Below, one piece after another: positions 35,124 to 42,763 of a DNA stretch of 64,000 nucleotides (the stretch's first letter is position 1; each line of letters starts with the position of its first letter). The notes beneath the pieces were generated by a model that saw nothing but the letters and a program-made list of their open reading frames with translations, was not told where the DNA came from and made no database searches. Both the position numbers and the translations under genes were made by a program. The DNA comes from Candidatus Anaerobutyricum avicola (lineage in GTDB: Bacteria; Bacillota; Clostridia; Lachnospirales; Lachnospiraceae): assembly GCA_019113845.1 (NCBI GenBank), contig DXGQ01000017.1:100289-164288 (forward strand), written 5' to 3'.

Positions 35124-35969
35124 CTATTTGTTGAGAAGATTTAAGGTCTCCAGCGCATTTTCCCGGAAGATCTGCTGGAAATGCTCCTCGAAATAGGAGA
35201 GAGTCGGGTAAGAGGAACTTACGGACTTCCCGTAATCGGAAGCGATCGTGCAGGCCCGCCGAAATATGTCGTGCTCACACTGGCTGCGCACCAGAACGAG
35301 ATAATAGGTCTGGCTGGAGACATCCTTGTACAGATGGCTTTCGCCCGTATAAAACGGGGTGAGAAAAGCGCTCAGCTGTGTGATGGTATCCAGATCCGAG
35401 AAAGCGTAGAGCTGCTGACCGGCCTTCTTTTTGGAGGCCTCGCGCTTCTTCCGGAGTACCTCTTTCTTAGCCTGCGCGATAGCCTGTGTGAACGGCGCGA
35501 TCAAATCCAGAGCGTCGTCAGCGGCCTGTCGGTCGGCGTCTTTGTCTGCGCTTTCCAGCGAAAATGCCTCCGCCGGAGATTCGTTGAACGGCAGCGGCTC
35601 ATCGTCGTATGACTCGGAATCGGAGAAGTCTCCGTCATAGATATCGGAGGAATACTCCTCATCAAGATCGTCGTCCTCCATCGGAGTCGAAAAGCGGGAG
35701 AACCGGGTATCCAGTTCATCCGGATCCTCCACCTTGGTGACAACGAGGACCAGACAGTCATTGGAAACCGGGATCGCCTCGATCATCAGAGGAATGTTAT
35801 CGGCCTCAAAGCCCAACTCGATGGAAGCCTGCTGTATCATATCCCGGAACAGCGCCCGTGCCTTGGCGGAGCCGTAGGCCAGCTCGGAAAGGCGCAGCTC
35901 CCGTTTATCTAAATCAGATTTATTTAATGTACATCGTATCTGATTATCGTTCAATTTCTCTAATTTCAT
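35124..35969 (-). CDS. mecA: adaptor protein MecA
   Basis: Delivers substrates to the ClpC unfoldase and controls competence or sporulation regulators in Bacillus. The 281 residues have an N-terminal substrate domain (MKLEKLNDNQIRCTLNKSDL), an acidic linker (residues 95-150, many Asp/Ser) and a C-terminal ClpC-binding domain ending FEEHFQQIFRENALETL. ATG 35969 has AAGGAAG upstream; the frame opens earlier without a site. Confidence 0.88.
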   Translation of the reverse strand: MKLEKLNDNQIRCTLNKSDLDKRELRLSELAYGSAKARALFRDMIQQASIELGFEADNIPLMIEAIPVSNDCLVLVVTKVEDPDELDTRFSRFSTPMEDDDLDEEYSSDIYDGDFSDSESYDDEPLPFNESPAEAFSLESADKDADRQAADDALDLIAPFTQAIAQAKKEVLRKKREASKKKAGQQLYAFSDLDTITQLSAFLTPFYTGESHLYKDVSSQTYYLVLVRSQCEHDIFRRACTIASDYGKSVSSSYPTLSYFEEHFQQIFRENALETLNLLNK

Positions 35970-36060
35970 GAATTCACTTCCTTTTTGATAAAGTCGCCGT
36001 GCCCGCAGAAACACTGCGAACAGCAGCGGATGATCCTATCAGAATATATGGAGATCGGTC

Positions 36061-36082
36061 TGTCCCGACAAAATGTGGGACA
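36061..36082. repeat. inverted repeat in the mecA leader
   Basis: TGTCCC (36061-36066) and GGGACA (36077-36082) are exact complements around ten bases. It lies between the mecA promoter and start codon. Confidence 0.45.
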
Positions 36083-36100
36083 AGAATATGTGGTGTGTAT

Positions 36101-36129
36101 AGTATAAACATTATTCTGAAAACTGTAAA
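36101..36129 (-). promoter_or_regulatory. SigmaA promoter of mecA
   Basis: Minus-strand TTTACA, 17 bases, TATACT. The stretch from 36130 to 36235 is AT-rich without a further feature. Confidence 0.7.
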
Positions 36130-36235
36130 GTGTTAAAATCACCCACACCTCAGTAAAAATATAAGTTTTCACAATGAATTCACAAAATATATTGTAAAAT
36201 AATAAATAAAATAGTAAGGTAATATAAGAAGCCGA

Positions 36236-36269
36236 AAGAAAAACCGAAGCAGAGCAGGAGCTCTTTGCC
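36236..36269 (-). terminator. probable terminator of cwlD
   Basis: On the minus strand GCAAAGAGC pairs with GCTCTGC, then TTCGGTTTTTCTTTC follows. It comes about 30 bases after the cwlD stop. Confidence 0.5.
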
Positions 36270-36300
36270 GGGGGAGAGATACCCGCAGAAGGCAGTGTCG

Positions 36301-36840
36301 TCAGGAAAAGAGATATTGCATGATCCCCATGGCAATGGCGAAAGCAGCCTTTTCCTGCATGGTTTCATCCGTGATCATCTCGGCTTCTGAAGGATTGGAG
36401 AGAAAGCAGACCTCCGCGATCACTGTGGGAACGGTATTGTCCCGAAGCAGATAATACTCAGAGTTCGGTTTGATTTCTCTCTTATTTTCCTGCCCGGTCA
36501 GGTAGCGGATCCGGGCCTGTATGAGAGAGGCGAGGCGCTCGCTCTCGGTATCGGCGGCAGGATAGAAGACCTGCGCGCCGTGCTGGACGGTGTCCGGGTA
36601 GCTGTTCTGATGGATACTCACGGCACAGTCCGGCTTTTTTTCTGTGATCATCGCTTTTCGGTTTTTCAGGTCGCTGGCCTTTCTGTTTGTGACGCCGGCA
36701 TCCTCCAGACTGCAGTCCGTTTCCCGGGTCAGCAGAGTGGCGATGCCGTTTTGCTCAAGAATCCGTTGACATTTTATGGCGATGGCGAGATTGATATCTT
36801 TCTCCTTTACGCCGGAGGCGCTGACCTTTCCCGGGTCTTC
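36301..36840 (-). CDS. cwlD: cwlD C-terminal segment (interrupted gene)
   Basis: These 179 codons plus stop make up the larger part of a germination-type N-acetylmuramoyl-L-alanine amidase (Amidase_3). They read EDPGKVSASGVKEKDINLAI, then TLLTRETDCSLED, the zinc-ligand block CAVSIHQNSYP and the catalytic AEVCFLSNPSEAEMI near the end. The frame has no start codon or ribosome site at its beginning and no stop or frameshift inside. The missing 54 residues lie 4.06 kb away at 40901-41062. At the DNA level the segment begins exactly at the shared junction core. CwlD makes the muramic-delta-lactam of spore cortex. As placed here it should yield no amidase unless the element between the halves is removed. 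Confidence 0.93.
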   Translation of the reverse strand, partial: EDPGKVSASGVKEKDINLAIAIKCQRILEQNGIATLLTRETDCSLEDAGVTNRKASDLKNRKAMITEKKPDCAVSIHQNSYPDTVQHGAQVFYPAADTESERLASLIQARIRYLTGQENKREIKPNSEYYLLRDNTVPTVIAEVCFLSNPSEAEMITDETMQEKAAFAIAMGIMQYLFS

Positions 36841-36849
36841 CCCACCGTG
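36841..36849. other. left attachment core (in cwlD 3' part)
   Basis: CCCACCGTG on the plus strand. The minus-strand reading CACGGTGGG encodes His-Gly-Gly of the amidase zinc site when joined to the chromosomal side. It differs from the right core at one base. Confidence 0.8.
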
Positions 36850-36900
36850 GGCGGGGCGCCGGAAGCGCGGATGACCCGGGTGAATCTGCGTTCACAGCAT

Positions 36901-37257
36901 TTATTCTGATTCCTGAATGGCGTCATAGCCGGTCTCTTTTGTACGGATCTTCATCGCAGACTGGATTTCGTAGGTAAAGATCTTTCCGTCACCCACAGCG
37001 CCGGTGTAGGCGGCTTTCTGGATGGCGTCGATCGTCTTTTCCGCCCACTCCTCGGAGGAGACGGCGATCTCGAATTTTACCTTTGGCTGCATCTGCATGT
37101 CCACTTCCATACCGCGGACGATCTCATGATAACCTCTCTGGATGCCGCAGCCCATGACCTGGTAGACTGTCAGACCGTTGACGTTCAGATCATCCAGCGC
37201 TTTCTTGACATCCTCGAATTTTTCTTCTCTGATATATGCTTCAATTTTAATCATCAT
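36901..37257 (-). CDS. glnK: PII nitrogen regulatory protein
   Basis: Small trimeric sensor of ATP/2-oxoglutarate that usually blocks AmtB. At 118 residues it begins MMIKIEAYIREEKFEDVKKAL and has the T-loop region GCGIQRGYHEIVRGMEVD, the B-loop TGAVGDGKIFTYEI and C-loop KIRTKETG. The T-loop lacks the Tyr51 used for uridylylation in enteric proteins. ATG 37257 follows GAAGGTGAAAA. It lies 45 bases after amtB and 51 bases before the left attachment core, without a terminator, so its transcript would run into cwlD. Confidence 0.9.
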   Translation of the reverse strand: MMIKIEAYIREEKFEDVKKALDDLNVNGLTVYQVMGCGIQRGYHEIVRGMEVDMQMQPKVKFEIAVSSEEWAEKTIDAIQKAAYTGAVGDGKIFTYEIQSAMKIRTKETGYDAIQESE

Positions 37258-37302
37258 TTCATTTTCACCTTCCGTCGTTATACTGTTTTGCGGCACATAC
37301 GG

Positions 37303-38544
37303 CTACTGATCCAGACCGTTGAAGCTTGGATAAGCGCTCTCTCCGTGCTGTGAGATATCCATACCAATCTGCTCTTCCTTGACAGAAACGCGGAGCGGAG
37401 TGAATATCCGGACGATTGCCACACAGATTAAGGTGCCGACGATGGCTACAGCGATGGTGACAAGGATACCGATGATCTGAGCGGCGAAAAGACGAACATC
37501 TCCGAATACCAGACCATCCCACTGAGCCACGCTGTTGATGGAGGACTGTCCGAACAGGCCGGTTGCGATGCCTCCCCAGATACCACCGATACCGTGACAT
37601 CCGAAAGCATCCAGCGCATCGTCGATTTTCAGTTTCTTTTTGACAAGAGCCACACCGAAGTAGCAGATCGGGCTTACGAGAAGACCGATGATGAAGGATG
37701 CCCAGATCGGGACAAAACCTGCACCCGGTGTGATGGCTACGAGACCGACGACCAGACCGGTGGAAGCGCCGACCAGCGTAGGTTTGCCGGATTTGATCAC
37801 ATCAATAGCCATCCAGGATAAGAGCGCTGCGGCTGCGGAGATGGCAGAAGTCATAAAAGCATGTGCTGCCAGTCCGTCTGCTTTTAAGGCGCTGCCGGCG
37901 TTGAAACCGAACCATCCGAACCAGAGGAGGGATGCGCCCAGAACAACGAACGGGATATTGTGGATCCGGTATGTGGTGTGTTCATAGCCTCTTCTTCTTC
38001 CGAGGATGATGGCGAGAACCAGAGCGCTCACACCGGAGCTGATATGTACAACGTTGCCGCCTGCAAAGTCCACGGAACCGATGGAAGCCAGGAAGCCGCC
38101 GGCTCCCCATACCATGTGGGCCATCGGGTAGTAGACGATGATGGACCAGAGGGCAATAAAAATAAATAACGCTTTAAACTTCATACGGCCCACCAGAGAA
38201 CCGGTGATCAGGGCCGGTGTGATCATGGCGAACATCATCTGGAACATACAGAACACCAGATGCGGGAGGGAGTCGGAGTACGGACCGGCTTCCATGCCGA
38301 CGCCGTTTAATCCGAACCACCGGAAGTCGCCGATGATGCCGGCGTGGTTTCCGCCGAAGGCCAGTGAGTAGCCAAAGAGCGCCCACATGACAACGGAAAG
38401 TCCCATGATGGCAACACAGGCCATCATTGTGTTGACTACATTTTTTCTCCGGACAAGACCGCCGTAGAAAAACGCCAGCCCCGGAGTCATCAAAAATACA
38501 AAAGCTGAACAGATCATTACAAAAGCTGTATCTCCTGAATTCAT
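37303..38544 (-). CDS. amtB: ammonium transporter
   Basis: Membrane channel of the Amt/Rh family, 413 residues with about eleven helices. Signatures are TPGLAFFYGGLVRRKN, the pore His in NVVHISSGVSAL and the second in FGCHGIGGIWGG, and the PII-facing C-terminal tail. AAGGAAAGGATGAG precedes the start. With glnK it forms the standard amtB-glnK pair, here carried as cargo in the element inside cwlD. Confidence 0.95.
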   Translation of the reverse strand: MNSGDTAFVMICSAFVFLMTPGLAFFYGGLVRRKNVVNTMMACVAIMGLSVVMWALFGYSLAFGGNHAGIIGDFRWFGLNGVGMEAGPYSDSLPHLVFCMFQMMFAMITPALITGSLVGRMKFKALFIFIALWSIIVYYPMAHMVWGAGGFLASIGSVDFAGGNVVHISSGVSALVLAIILGRRRGYEHTTYRIHNIPFVVLGASLLWFGWFGFNAGSALKADGLAAHAFMTSAISAAAALLSWMAIDVIKSGKPTLVGASTGLVVGLVAITPGAGFVPIWASFIIGLLVSPICYFGVALVKKKLKIDDALDAFGCHGIGGIWGGIATGLFGQSSINSVAQWDGLVFGDVRLFAAQIIGILVTIAVAIVGTLICVAIVRIFTPLRVSVKEEQIGMDISQHGESAYPSFNGLDQ

Positions 38545-38736
38545 ATCTTATCTCATCCTTTCCTTAATAAAGAATGCCGGCTGTGCACGGAAGCCGCAGG
38601 GCGTCCGTACGATAATCATATAAGACTCACGTGCTCATTTTACGGAGCTTCCTGTCAGAGTGCTGTTCCACATTCTTTTTATTTTTGGCCTGAAAGGGAA
38701 TGTGTCAGCGCGGGGACGGCCGCTCTGTAAAATGGA

Positions 38737-38783
38737 AAAGGCGCCTGTAGTATGAGTAATCCATCCATACTACAAACGCCTTT
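38737..38783 (-). terminator. hairpin between recombinase and amtB
   Basis: AAAGGCG with GTAGTATG pairs with CATACTAC and CGCCTTT. On the minus strand a short TTTT run follows, so it may end the recombinase transcript. The rest of the gap 38545-38930 has no gene. It contains two more weak inverted repeats (CACATTC/GAATGTG and GTACGGA/TCCGTGC) that could regulate amtB. Confidence 0.55.
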
Positions 38784-38895
38784 GTCTTGTAATGCAGTCT
38801 AGCACAGTTCTATTGTTTCCACAAGTAAAAAAATTTAAGTATTTTTTTGAAAAATTCTGCAATAATAAACAATGTTACGGGAGTGTAAAAAAATG

Positions 38896-38941
38896 TACTT
38901 AATTTTTTATTGTATTGATAACAGTTTACTTAATTTTTTAT
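38896..38941 (+). repeat. 15-bp direct repeat at the recombinase 3' end
   Basis: TACTTAATTTTTTAT occurs at 38896-38910 and 38927-38941. The second copy covers the recombinase stop codon. Confidence 0.6.
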
Positions 38942-40531
38942 ACTATACTGACATGGAAAGGCAGGAGCTTCCTTTGCGGAAAATGTATAAAAAATGCGGA
39001 TGCGGCGATCTTCAAAGACGAGGATCCGCGAGATCAGGGCGGAAAGAAGCGCCCGGTCCAGGGTTTTCAGCTGTGCTCCTGCCGCATTTTCATGGAAAAA
39101 AGGCGAAAGCCGGAGCTTCTCATTCCGTGTGGAAGCTTCTCTCTCCATACTCTGCTTCCTGGCGAGAGCCAGCTCGGCCTGCCGCCGGTATTTGGTCCGG
39201 CAGGAGAGAAACTCTTCGCTGGAGAGGAGTCCGCTCCTGTAATCTTCATAGCAGGAGAGAAGCATCTGCTCCGCGTGCCGGTGTTCCCGTTCCAGCCGGG
39301 CCGGTTCGGAAGAGCTGCTGTCGGGAGAGCGGGAGAGAAAACGCTCTGTTTCCCGCCGCATCAGGGCAGGGAGGGAGTCGCTTTGGGCGAGGATGAGATT
39401 CAGGTCATGCAGGACAGCCTGTTCCAGCGCCCGGGCCGGGATCGTGTGCGGGGAGCAGTACGTTTTCCCGTGCCGGCGGCAGGTGCCGCAGGTAAACGAG
39501 TACTCCGGGCTGCCGTCTGCGTGTTTCCAGCCGGTCCTCACCATGGGACGTCCGCAGTCGGCGCAGAACAGAAGTCCGGCAAAAAGATGCGGTTTGGGGG
39601 TGGGGGAGACATCGGGCGAGCGCACGCTGCTTTTTAAGAGCTGCTGTGTCCGCGTCCATGTCTCCGCATCGATGATGGGTTCGTGCGTGCCGGGGACGAT
39701 GATCCACCGGGAGCGCTCCTGCCGCCTCTGTTTTCCCCGCAGATGCTGCTGCCGGGTGCCCTGGACCATATTTCCCGCATATATTTCTTTATGCAGGATG
39801 TGATTGATGGTAGAATAAGACCAGAGGGAGAAAGGAGAGGCGCCGGGATTGGCATAGCGCAGCCCGGCGGCCCGCTTGTATTCGGAAGGACAGAGGATAC
39901 CTTCGGCGTTTAAAAGGCGGGCGATCTCCTGCTTTCCGAAACCTTTCAGGTAGAGGGAAAAGATCCGCCGTACCACGGAGGCAGCGTAGGGATCGATGAC
40001 CAGCCTGTTTTTGTCAGAGGGAGACTTGCGGTAGCCATAGCTGGCGAAGGCGCCGATGAATTCACCGCACTGCTGTTTTGTGCGCAGGGCGGCGCGGACC
40101 TTGCCGGAGATATCCCGGGCATACTGCTCGTTGAACACATTTTTGATGGGAAGGAGCAGGTCATATTCCTGTTTCAGGCTGTCGATGTGGTCAGATACGG
40201 AGATGAAGCGGATGCCTTTTTCGGGGAAATACCGTTCCAGATACCGCCCGCTCTCGATATAATCCCGGCCGAAGCGGGACAGGTCCTTGACGATGACGCA
40301 GGAGACTTTCCGCTCTTCGATATCGGCAAGCATCCGCATAAATCCCGGCCGATGAAAGGTAAGACCCGAATATCCGTCGTCAATGTACATATTATATAGA
40401 AGAAGCTCTGCGTGCTTTTCTATGTAACGGAGGAGAAGTTTTTTCTGGCCGGAGACACTGTCGCTTTCTTCCCGGTCGCCGTCTTCCCGGGACAGGCGGA
40501 TGTAGGCGGCCGTATAAAACAGATGAGACAT
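38930..40531 (-). CDS. large serine recombinase
   Basis: A 533-residue site-specific recombinase. The N-terminal catalytic domain begins AAYIRLSREDGDREESDSVSGQ, with SRFGRDYIESG and the nucleophile Ser expected in the SVSGQ or RLS context of this family. A recombinase domain follows (GAFASYGYRKSP, RRIFSLYLKGFGKQEIARLLN), then a zinc ribbon (FCADCGRPM..CGTCRRHGKTYC) and a long coiled coil near residues 390-480. This is the architecture of SpoIVCA, the skin recombinase, and of phage integrases. ATG 40531 has AAGAAGGAAA upstream. It is the only recombinase in the element and presumably acts at the cwlD junctions. Confidence 0.92.
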   Translation of the reverse strand: MSHLFYTAAYIRLSREDGDREESDSVSGQKKLLLRYIEKHAELLLYNMYIDDGYSGLTFHRPGFMRMLADIEERKVSCVIVKDLSRFGRDYIESGRYLERYFPEKGIRFISVSDHIDSLKQEYDLLLPIKNVFNEQYARDISGKVRAALRTKQQCGEFIGAFASYGYRKSPSDKNRLVIDPYAASVVRRIFSLYLKGFGKQEIARLLNAEGILCPSEYKRAAGLRYANPGASPFSLWSYSTINHILHKEIYAGNMVQGTRQQHLRGKQRRQERSRWIIVPGTHEPIIDAETWTRTQQLLKSSVRSPDVSPTPKPHLFAGLLFCADCGRPMVRTGWKHADGSPEYSFTCGTCRRHGKTYCSPHTIPARALEQAVLHDLNLILAQSDSLPALMRRETERFLSRSPDSSSSEPARLEREHRHAEQMLLSCYEDYRSGLLSSEEFLSCRTKYRRQAELALARKQSMEREASTRNEKLRLSPFFHENAAGAQLKTLDRALLSALISRILVFEDRRIRIFYTFSAKEAPAFPCQYSIKN

Positions 40532-40618
40532 AGGGTTTCCTTCTTTTACTCTTTGATAGTGGCGACACAAGGTTCCTCTTCCGACGGATCGTGCCTGCCC
40601 ACGGAAGAATCCACAGAT

Positions 40619-40738
40619 TTATGGCGGGACGGTGGATATCTGCCGCAGATGCGCCCGGATGATGTGGACAAGTACTTCTTCGACGGTGAGGAGGGAGAGA
40701 AATTCCCTTTCCACAGTGACAAATGGTGGTTTTTGCAT
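40619..40738 (-). CDS. 39-codon ORF upstream of the recombinase
   Basis: A short frame beginning MQKPPFVTVEREFLSLLTVE and ending RAHLRQISTVPP, with an excellent ribosome site (GGAGGTATCTTCT before ATG). It lies 87 bases before the recombinase on the same strand, inside the element. It contains one predicted helix. By position and size it is a candidate recombination directionality factor, as the small SprB is for SPbeta; there is no sequence evidence for that role. Confidence 0.5.
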   Translation of the reverse strand: MQKPPFVTVEREFLSLLTVEEVLVHIIRAHLRQISTVPP

Positions 40739-40897
40739 AGAAGATACCTCCTGTCTATGAGGATAAGATGTGCGGCGCCGGTACATTTCCTGCCAGAGGA
40801 GTTTCGGGGAAAATGTCCCGCCTGCTATAGATATACGCAGGGCGCCTGTCTCATATGTGCGCCGCGTCTGCAAGACGGGAGGCTCTCCCCGCAGTCG

Positions 40898-41062
40898 TCA
40901 CCCGCCGTGCCCGGGGTCCAGGACGACGGTGAAGACGGGCTGAGAGTGAAAGACAGAAAAACTCTTTGCCATGTCGGCGAAGACCAGGGCGGAGAGAAGG
41001 AGGAAGAGGGAGAGGATGGCGACTATGCGGAGGGATGGTTTGTGAGAATATGAGTTTTTCAT
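40898..41062 (-). CDS. cwlD: cwlD N-terminal segment (interrupted gene)
   Basis: Fifty-four codons from ATG 41062: KNSYSHKPSLRIV, a signal/anchor helix (AILSLFLLLSALVFADMA), then TVVLDPGHGG, the first zinc-binding motif of Amidase_3. Right after GHGG the element supplies TGA (40898-40900), so only a truncated signal-anchor peptide can be made. AGGAT precedes the start weakly. Joined to 36840-36301 it gives 233 residues. Divergent from tsaC. Confidence 0.92.
   Translation of the reverse strand: MKNSYSHKPSLRIVAILSLFLLLSALVFADMAKSFSVFHSQPVFTVVLDPGHGG
40901..40909. other. right attachment core (in cwlD 5' part)
   Basis: CCCGCCGTG on the plus strand; minus strand CACGGCGGG, again coding His-Gly-Gly of the amidase. 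Confidence 0.8.
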
Positions 41063-41090
41063 AAAAAGAATCCTAAAAAGTGTTACTTCT

Positions 41091-41099
41091 ATTAGTATG
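41091..41099 (-). promoter_or_regulatory. possible sporulation -10 element of cwlD
   Basis: Minus-strand CATACTAAT, about 30 bases before the cwlD start, resembles the -10 of SigmaE/SigmaG-type promoters. No matching -35 was found at 14 or 17 bases. Confidence 0.35.
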
Positions 41100-41178
41100 C
41101 TTTTACAAAACAAAGAAGAATCAAAGAAGAAAAAATGTGAATAATACAGCAAATACGACAAAAGTCCAAATGTGTTTT

Positions 41179-41207
41179 TTGACTTTGTGCATAAGACATG
41201 ATACACT
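41179..41207 (+). promoter_or_regulatory. SigmaA promoter of the tsaC-atp cluster
   Basis: TTGACT (41179-41184), 17 bases, TACACT (41202-41207). No terminator was seen between tsaC and atpC, so it could read all the way. Confidence 0.75.
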
Positions 41208-41249
41208 AGCGAAAGCTGATTACAGGTTGAGATTACAGAGGTGACTGCA

Positions 41250-42284
41250 ATGAAAACGAAACTGGTAACTATGGAAGCGATAAAGGAAGCAGGTGAGATC
41301 ATCCGTGCCAGGGAGCTGGTGGCGTTTCCGACGGAGACGGTGTACGGACTCGGGGCGGACGCCATGAACAGTGAGGCGGCGGCAAAGATCTATGCGGCGA
41401 AGGGGCGACCTTCGGATAATCCGCTTATCGTGCACATTGCGGATATGGAGCAGGTTGACATGGTGGCAAAGGAGGTGCCGGAGGCGGCGAGAAAGATCAT
41501 GGAGGCTTTCTGGCCGGGACCGCTGACGGTGATCCTTAATAAGAAGGAATGTGTTCCGGACGGAACGACCGGAGGACTGAAGACGGTGGCGGTGCGGATG
41601 CCGTCTCATCCCGGCGCGCAGGCTCTCATACGGGAGAGCGGGCGGGTTATCGCCGCGCCGAGCGCCAACACATCCGGACGTCCGAGTCCGACGACGGCAC
41701 AGCACGTGCTGGAAGATATGGATGGAAAGATCCCGATGATCCTGGATGGCGGTCCGGTGGGCATCGGTATCGAGTCCACGATCGTGGATATGACGGGGGA
41801 AGTTCCGATGATCCTGCGGCCGGGGTATATCACGAAGGCCATGCTGGAGTCGGTGGTCGGTACGGTGCAGGTGGACCCTGCCGTGTCCGGAAAACAGATG
41901 CCGGAACATGTGGTGGCAAAAGCGCCGGGCATGAAGTACCGGCATTATGCCCCGAAGGGACAGCTGACACTGGTGGAAGGCGACCCGGAGAAGGTGGTCG
42001 ACAAGATCAACCAGATGGCCCTCGAGAAGGAGAAGGAGGGATACCGCGTGGGTATCATCGGGACGGATGAGACCATCGGGCGTTACCACGCCGGCATCTG
42101 CAGGAGTATCGGGAGCAGGAAGGATCCGGACTCCGTGGCTGCCAATCTGTACAGTATACTCAGAGAATGTGACGCACTGGAACTGGATTACATGTATTCC
42201 GAGAGCTTTTTTGAGCAGGGACTGGGCAACGCGATCATGAACCGGATGCTCAAAGCGGCAGGCTATCATCTGATCACGGTATAG
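41250..42284 (+). CDS. tsaC: threonylcarbamoyl-AMP synthase (Sua5 type)
   Basis: Makes threonylcarbamoyl-AMP from Thr, bicarbonate and ATP for the t6A37 modification of tRNA. The 344 residues contain the YrdC fold: FPTETVYGLGADAM, KGRPSDNPLIVHI, FWPGPLTVIL, RMPSHPGAQALI and APSANTSGRPSPT. A linker (MKYRHYAPKG) and C-terminal Sua5 domain follow. ATG 41250 follows AGAGGTGA; the GTG at 41241 is less likely. Confidence 0.94.
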   Translation: MKTKLVTMEAIKEAGEIIRARELVAFPTETVYGLGADAMNSEAAAKIYAAKGRPSDNPLIVHIADMEQVDMVAKEVPEAARKIMEAFWPGPLTVILNKKECVPDGTTGGLKTVAVRMPSHPGAQALIRESGRVIAAPSANTSGRPSPTTAQHVLEDMDGKIPMILDGGPVGIGIESTIVDMTGEVPMILRPGYITKAMLESVVGTVQVDPAVSGKQMPEHVVAKAPGMKYRHYAPKGQLTLVEGDPEKVVDKINQMALEKEKEGYRVGIIGTDETIGRYHAGICRSIGSRKDPDSVAANLYSILRECDALELDYMYSESFFEQGLGNAIMNRMLKAAGYHLITV

Positions 42285-42298
42285 AGGGGGTGCGGGTG

Positions 42299-42763
42299 TT
42301 GAACTATCGTAAAATTGTGATCATAGGAGAGAATAATCTCTGCCGCAGTTTTATGGCGGAGGTCATTCTGCGGGGGCTCATAAAAAGAAAACAGGTATCG
42401 GATATCGAGGTGATCTCCCGGGGGCTGGTCGTCCTTTTTTCCGAGCCGGTTTCCCCCATGGCAGTGCAGACTCTGCGGCGGCACGGCTATGAGATTGACG
42501 AGTTTCGCTCGTCCCAGCTCACGGAGGAGGATCTGGAGTCTTCGGATCTGGCGCTCACGATGACGGAGGAACAGGCGGAACAGGTGCGGACGGGATTTCA
42601 GGCACAGACGACCTGCATGTCTGTGGGTACGTTCATTGATATCGATGAGGAAGTGCCGGAGGTCACAGACGATACCGAGGAGGCGTTTGACAAATGCTTT
42701 CACTCCATTGAATCTCTGATGGAGGCGGCTGCCGACCGCATTATCGGAGAGCTGCTGCCGTGA
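42299..42763 (+). CDS. YwlE-like low-molecular-weight phosphatase, catalytic Cys missing
   Basis: The fold is that of low-molecular-weight tyrosine/arginine phosphatases, 154 residues. The P-loop CxGNxCRS of the family reads GENNLCRS: the nucleophile Cys is Gly10, while Arg16 and Ser17 remain. Downstream MAEVILRGL and a C-terminal acidic segment match the fold. In Bacillus ywlE lies at the same place, between tsaC and the atp genes, and removes arginine phosphate from proteins. Start is GTG 42296 or TTG 42299, after AGAGGGGG. As it stands the protein should have no phosphatase activity. Confidence 0.8.
   Translation: MNYRKIVIIGENNLCRSFMAEVILRGLIKRKQVSDIEVISRGLVVLFSEPVSPMAVQTLRRHGYEIDEFRSSQLTEEDLESSDLALTMTEEQAEQVRTGFQAQTTCMSVGTFIDIDEEVPEVTDDTEEAFDKCFHSIESLMEAAADRIIGELLP

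Larger units (their letters stand above)
36841..40909 (-). mobile_element. site-specific element interrupting cwlD (skin-like)
   Basis: A 4.06-kb segment bounded by copies of CCC(A/G)CCGTG, 36841-36849 and 40901-40909. It contains glnK, amtB, a large serine recombinase and a 39-codon ORF, all on the minus strand like cwlD. Deleting one core plus the interior joins the cwlD halves in frame: ...LDPGHGG-EDPGKVS.... The joined circle (attP) would have CCCCGC and GCGGGG arms 18 bases apart around the core, a dyad expected for serine integrase sites. The layout copies the sigK skin element. Confidence 0.88.

Noticed and set aside
36301..36651. The 116-codon ORF as an independent small protein
   Set aside because: Its Met is internal to the amidase frame, which stays open upstream to the junction, and no ribosome site precedes it.
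37303..38544. amtB-glnK as ancestral neighbours of cwlD
   Set aside because: They lie between two parts of one coding frame that join exactly, so they must have arrived with, or inside, the inserted DNA.
38872..39637. Plus-strand ORFs over the recombinase
   Set aside because: Antisense to the serine recombinase; no domain and no credible start site.
41220..42269. A 349-codon minus-strand ORF opposite tsaC
   Set aside because: His/Arg-rich shadow of the Sua5 gene.
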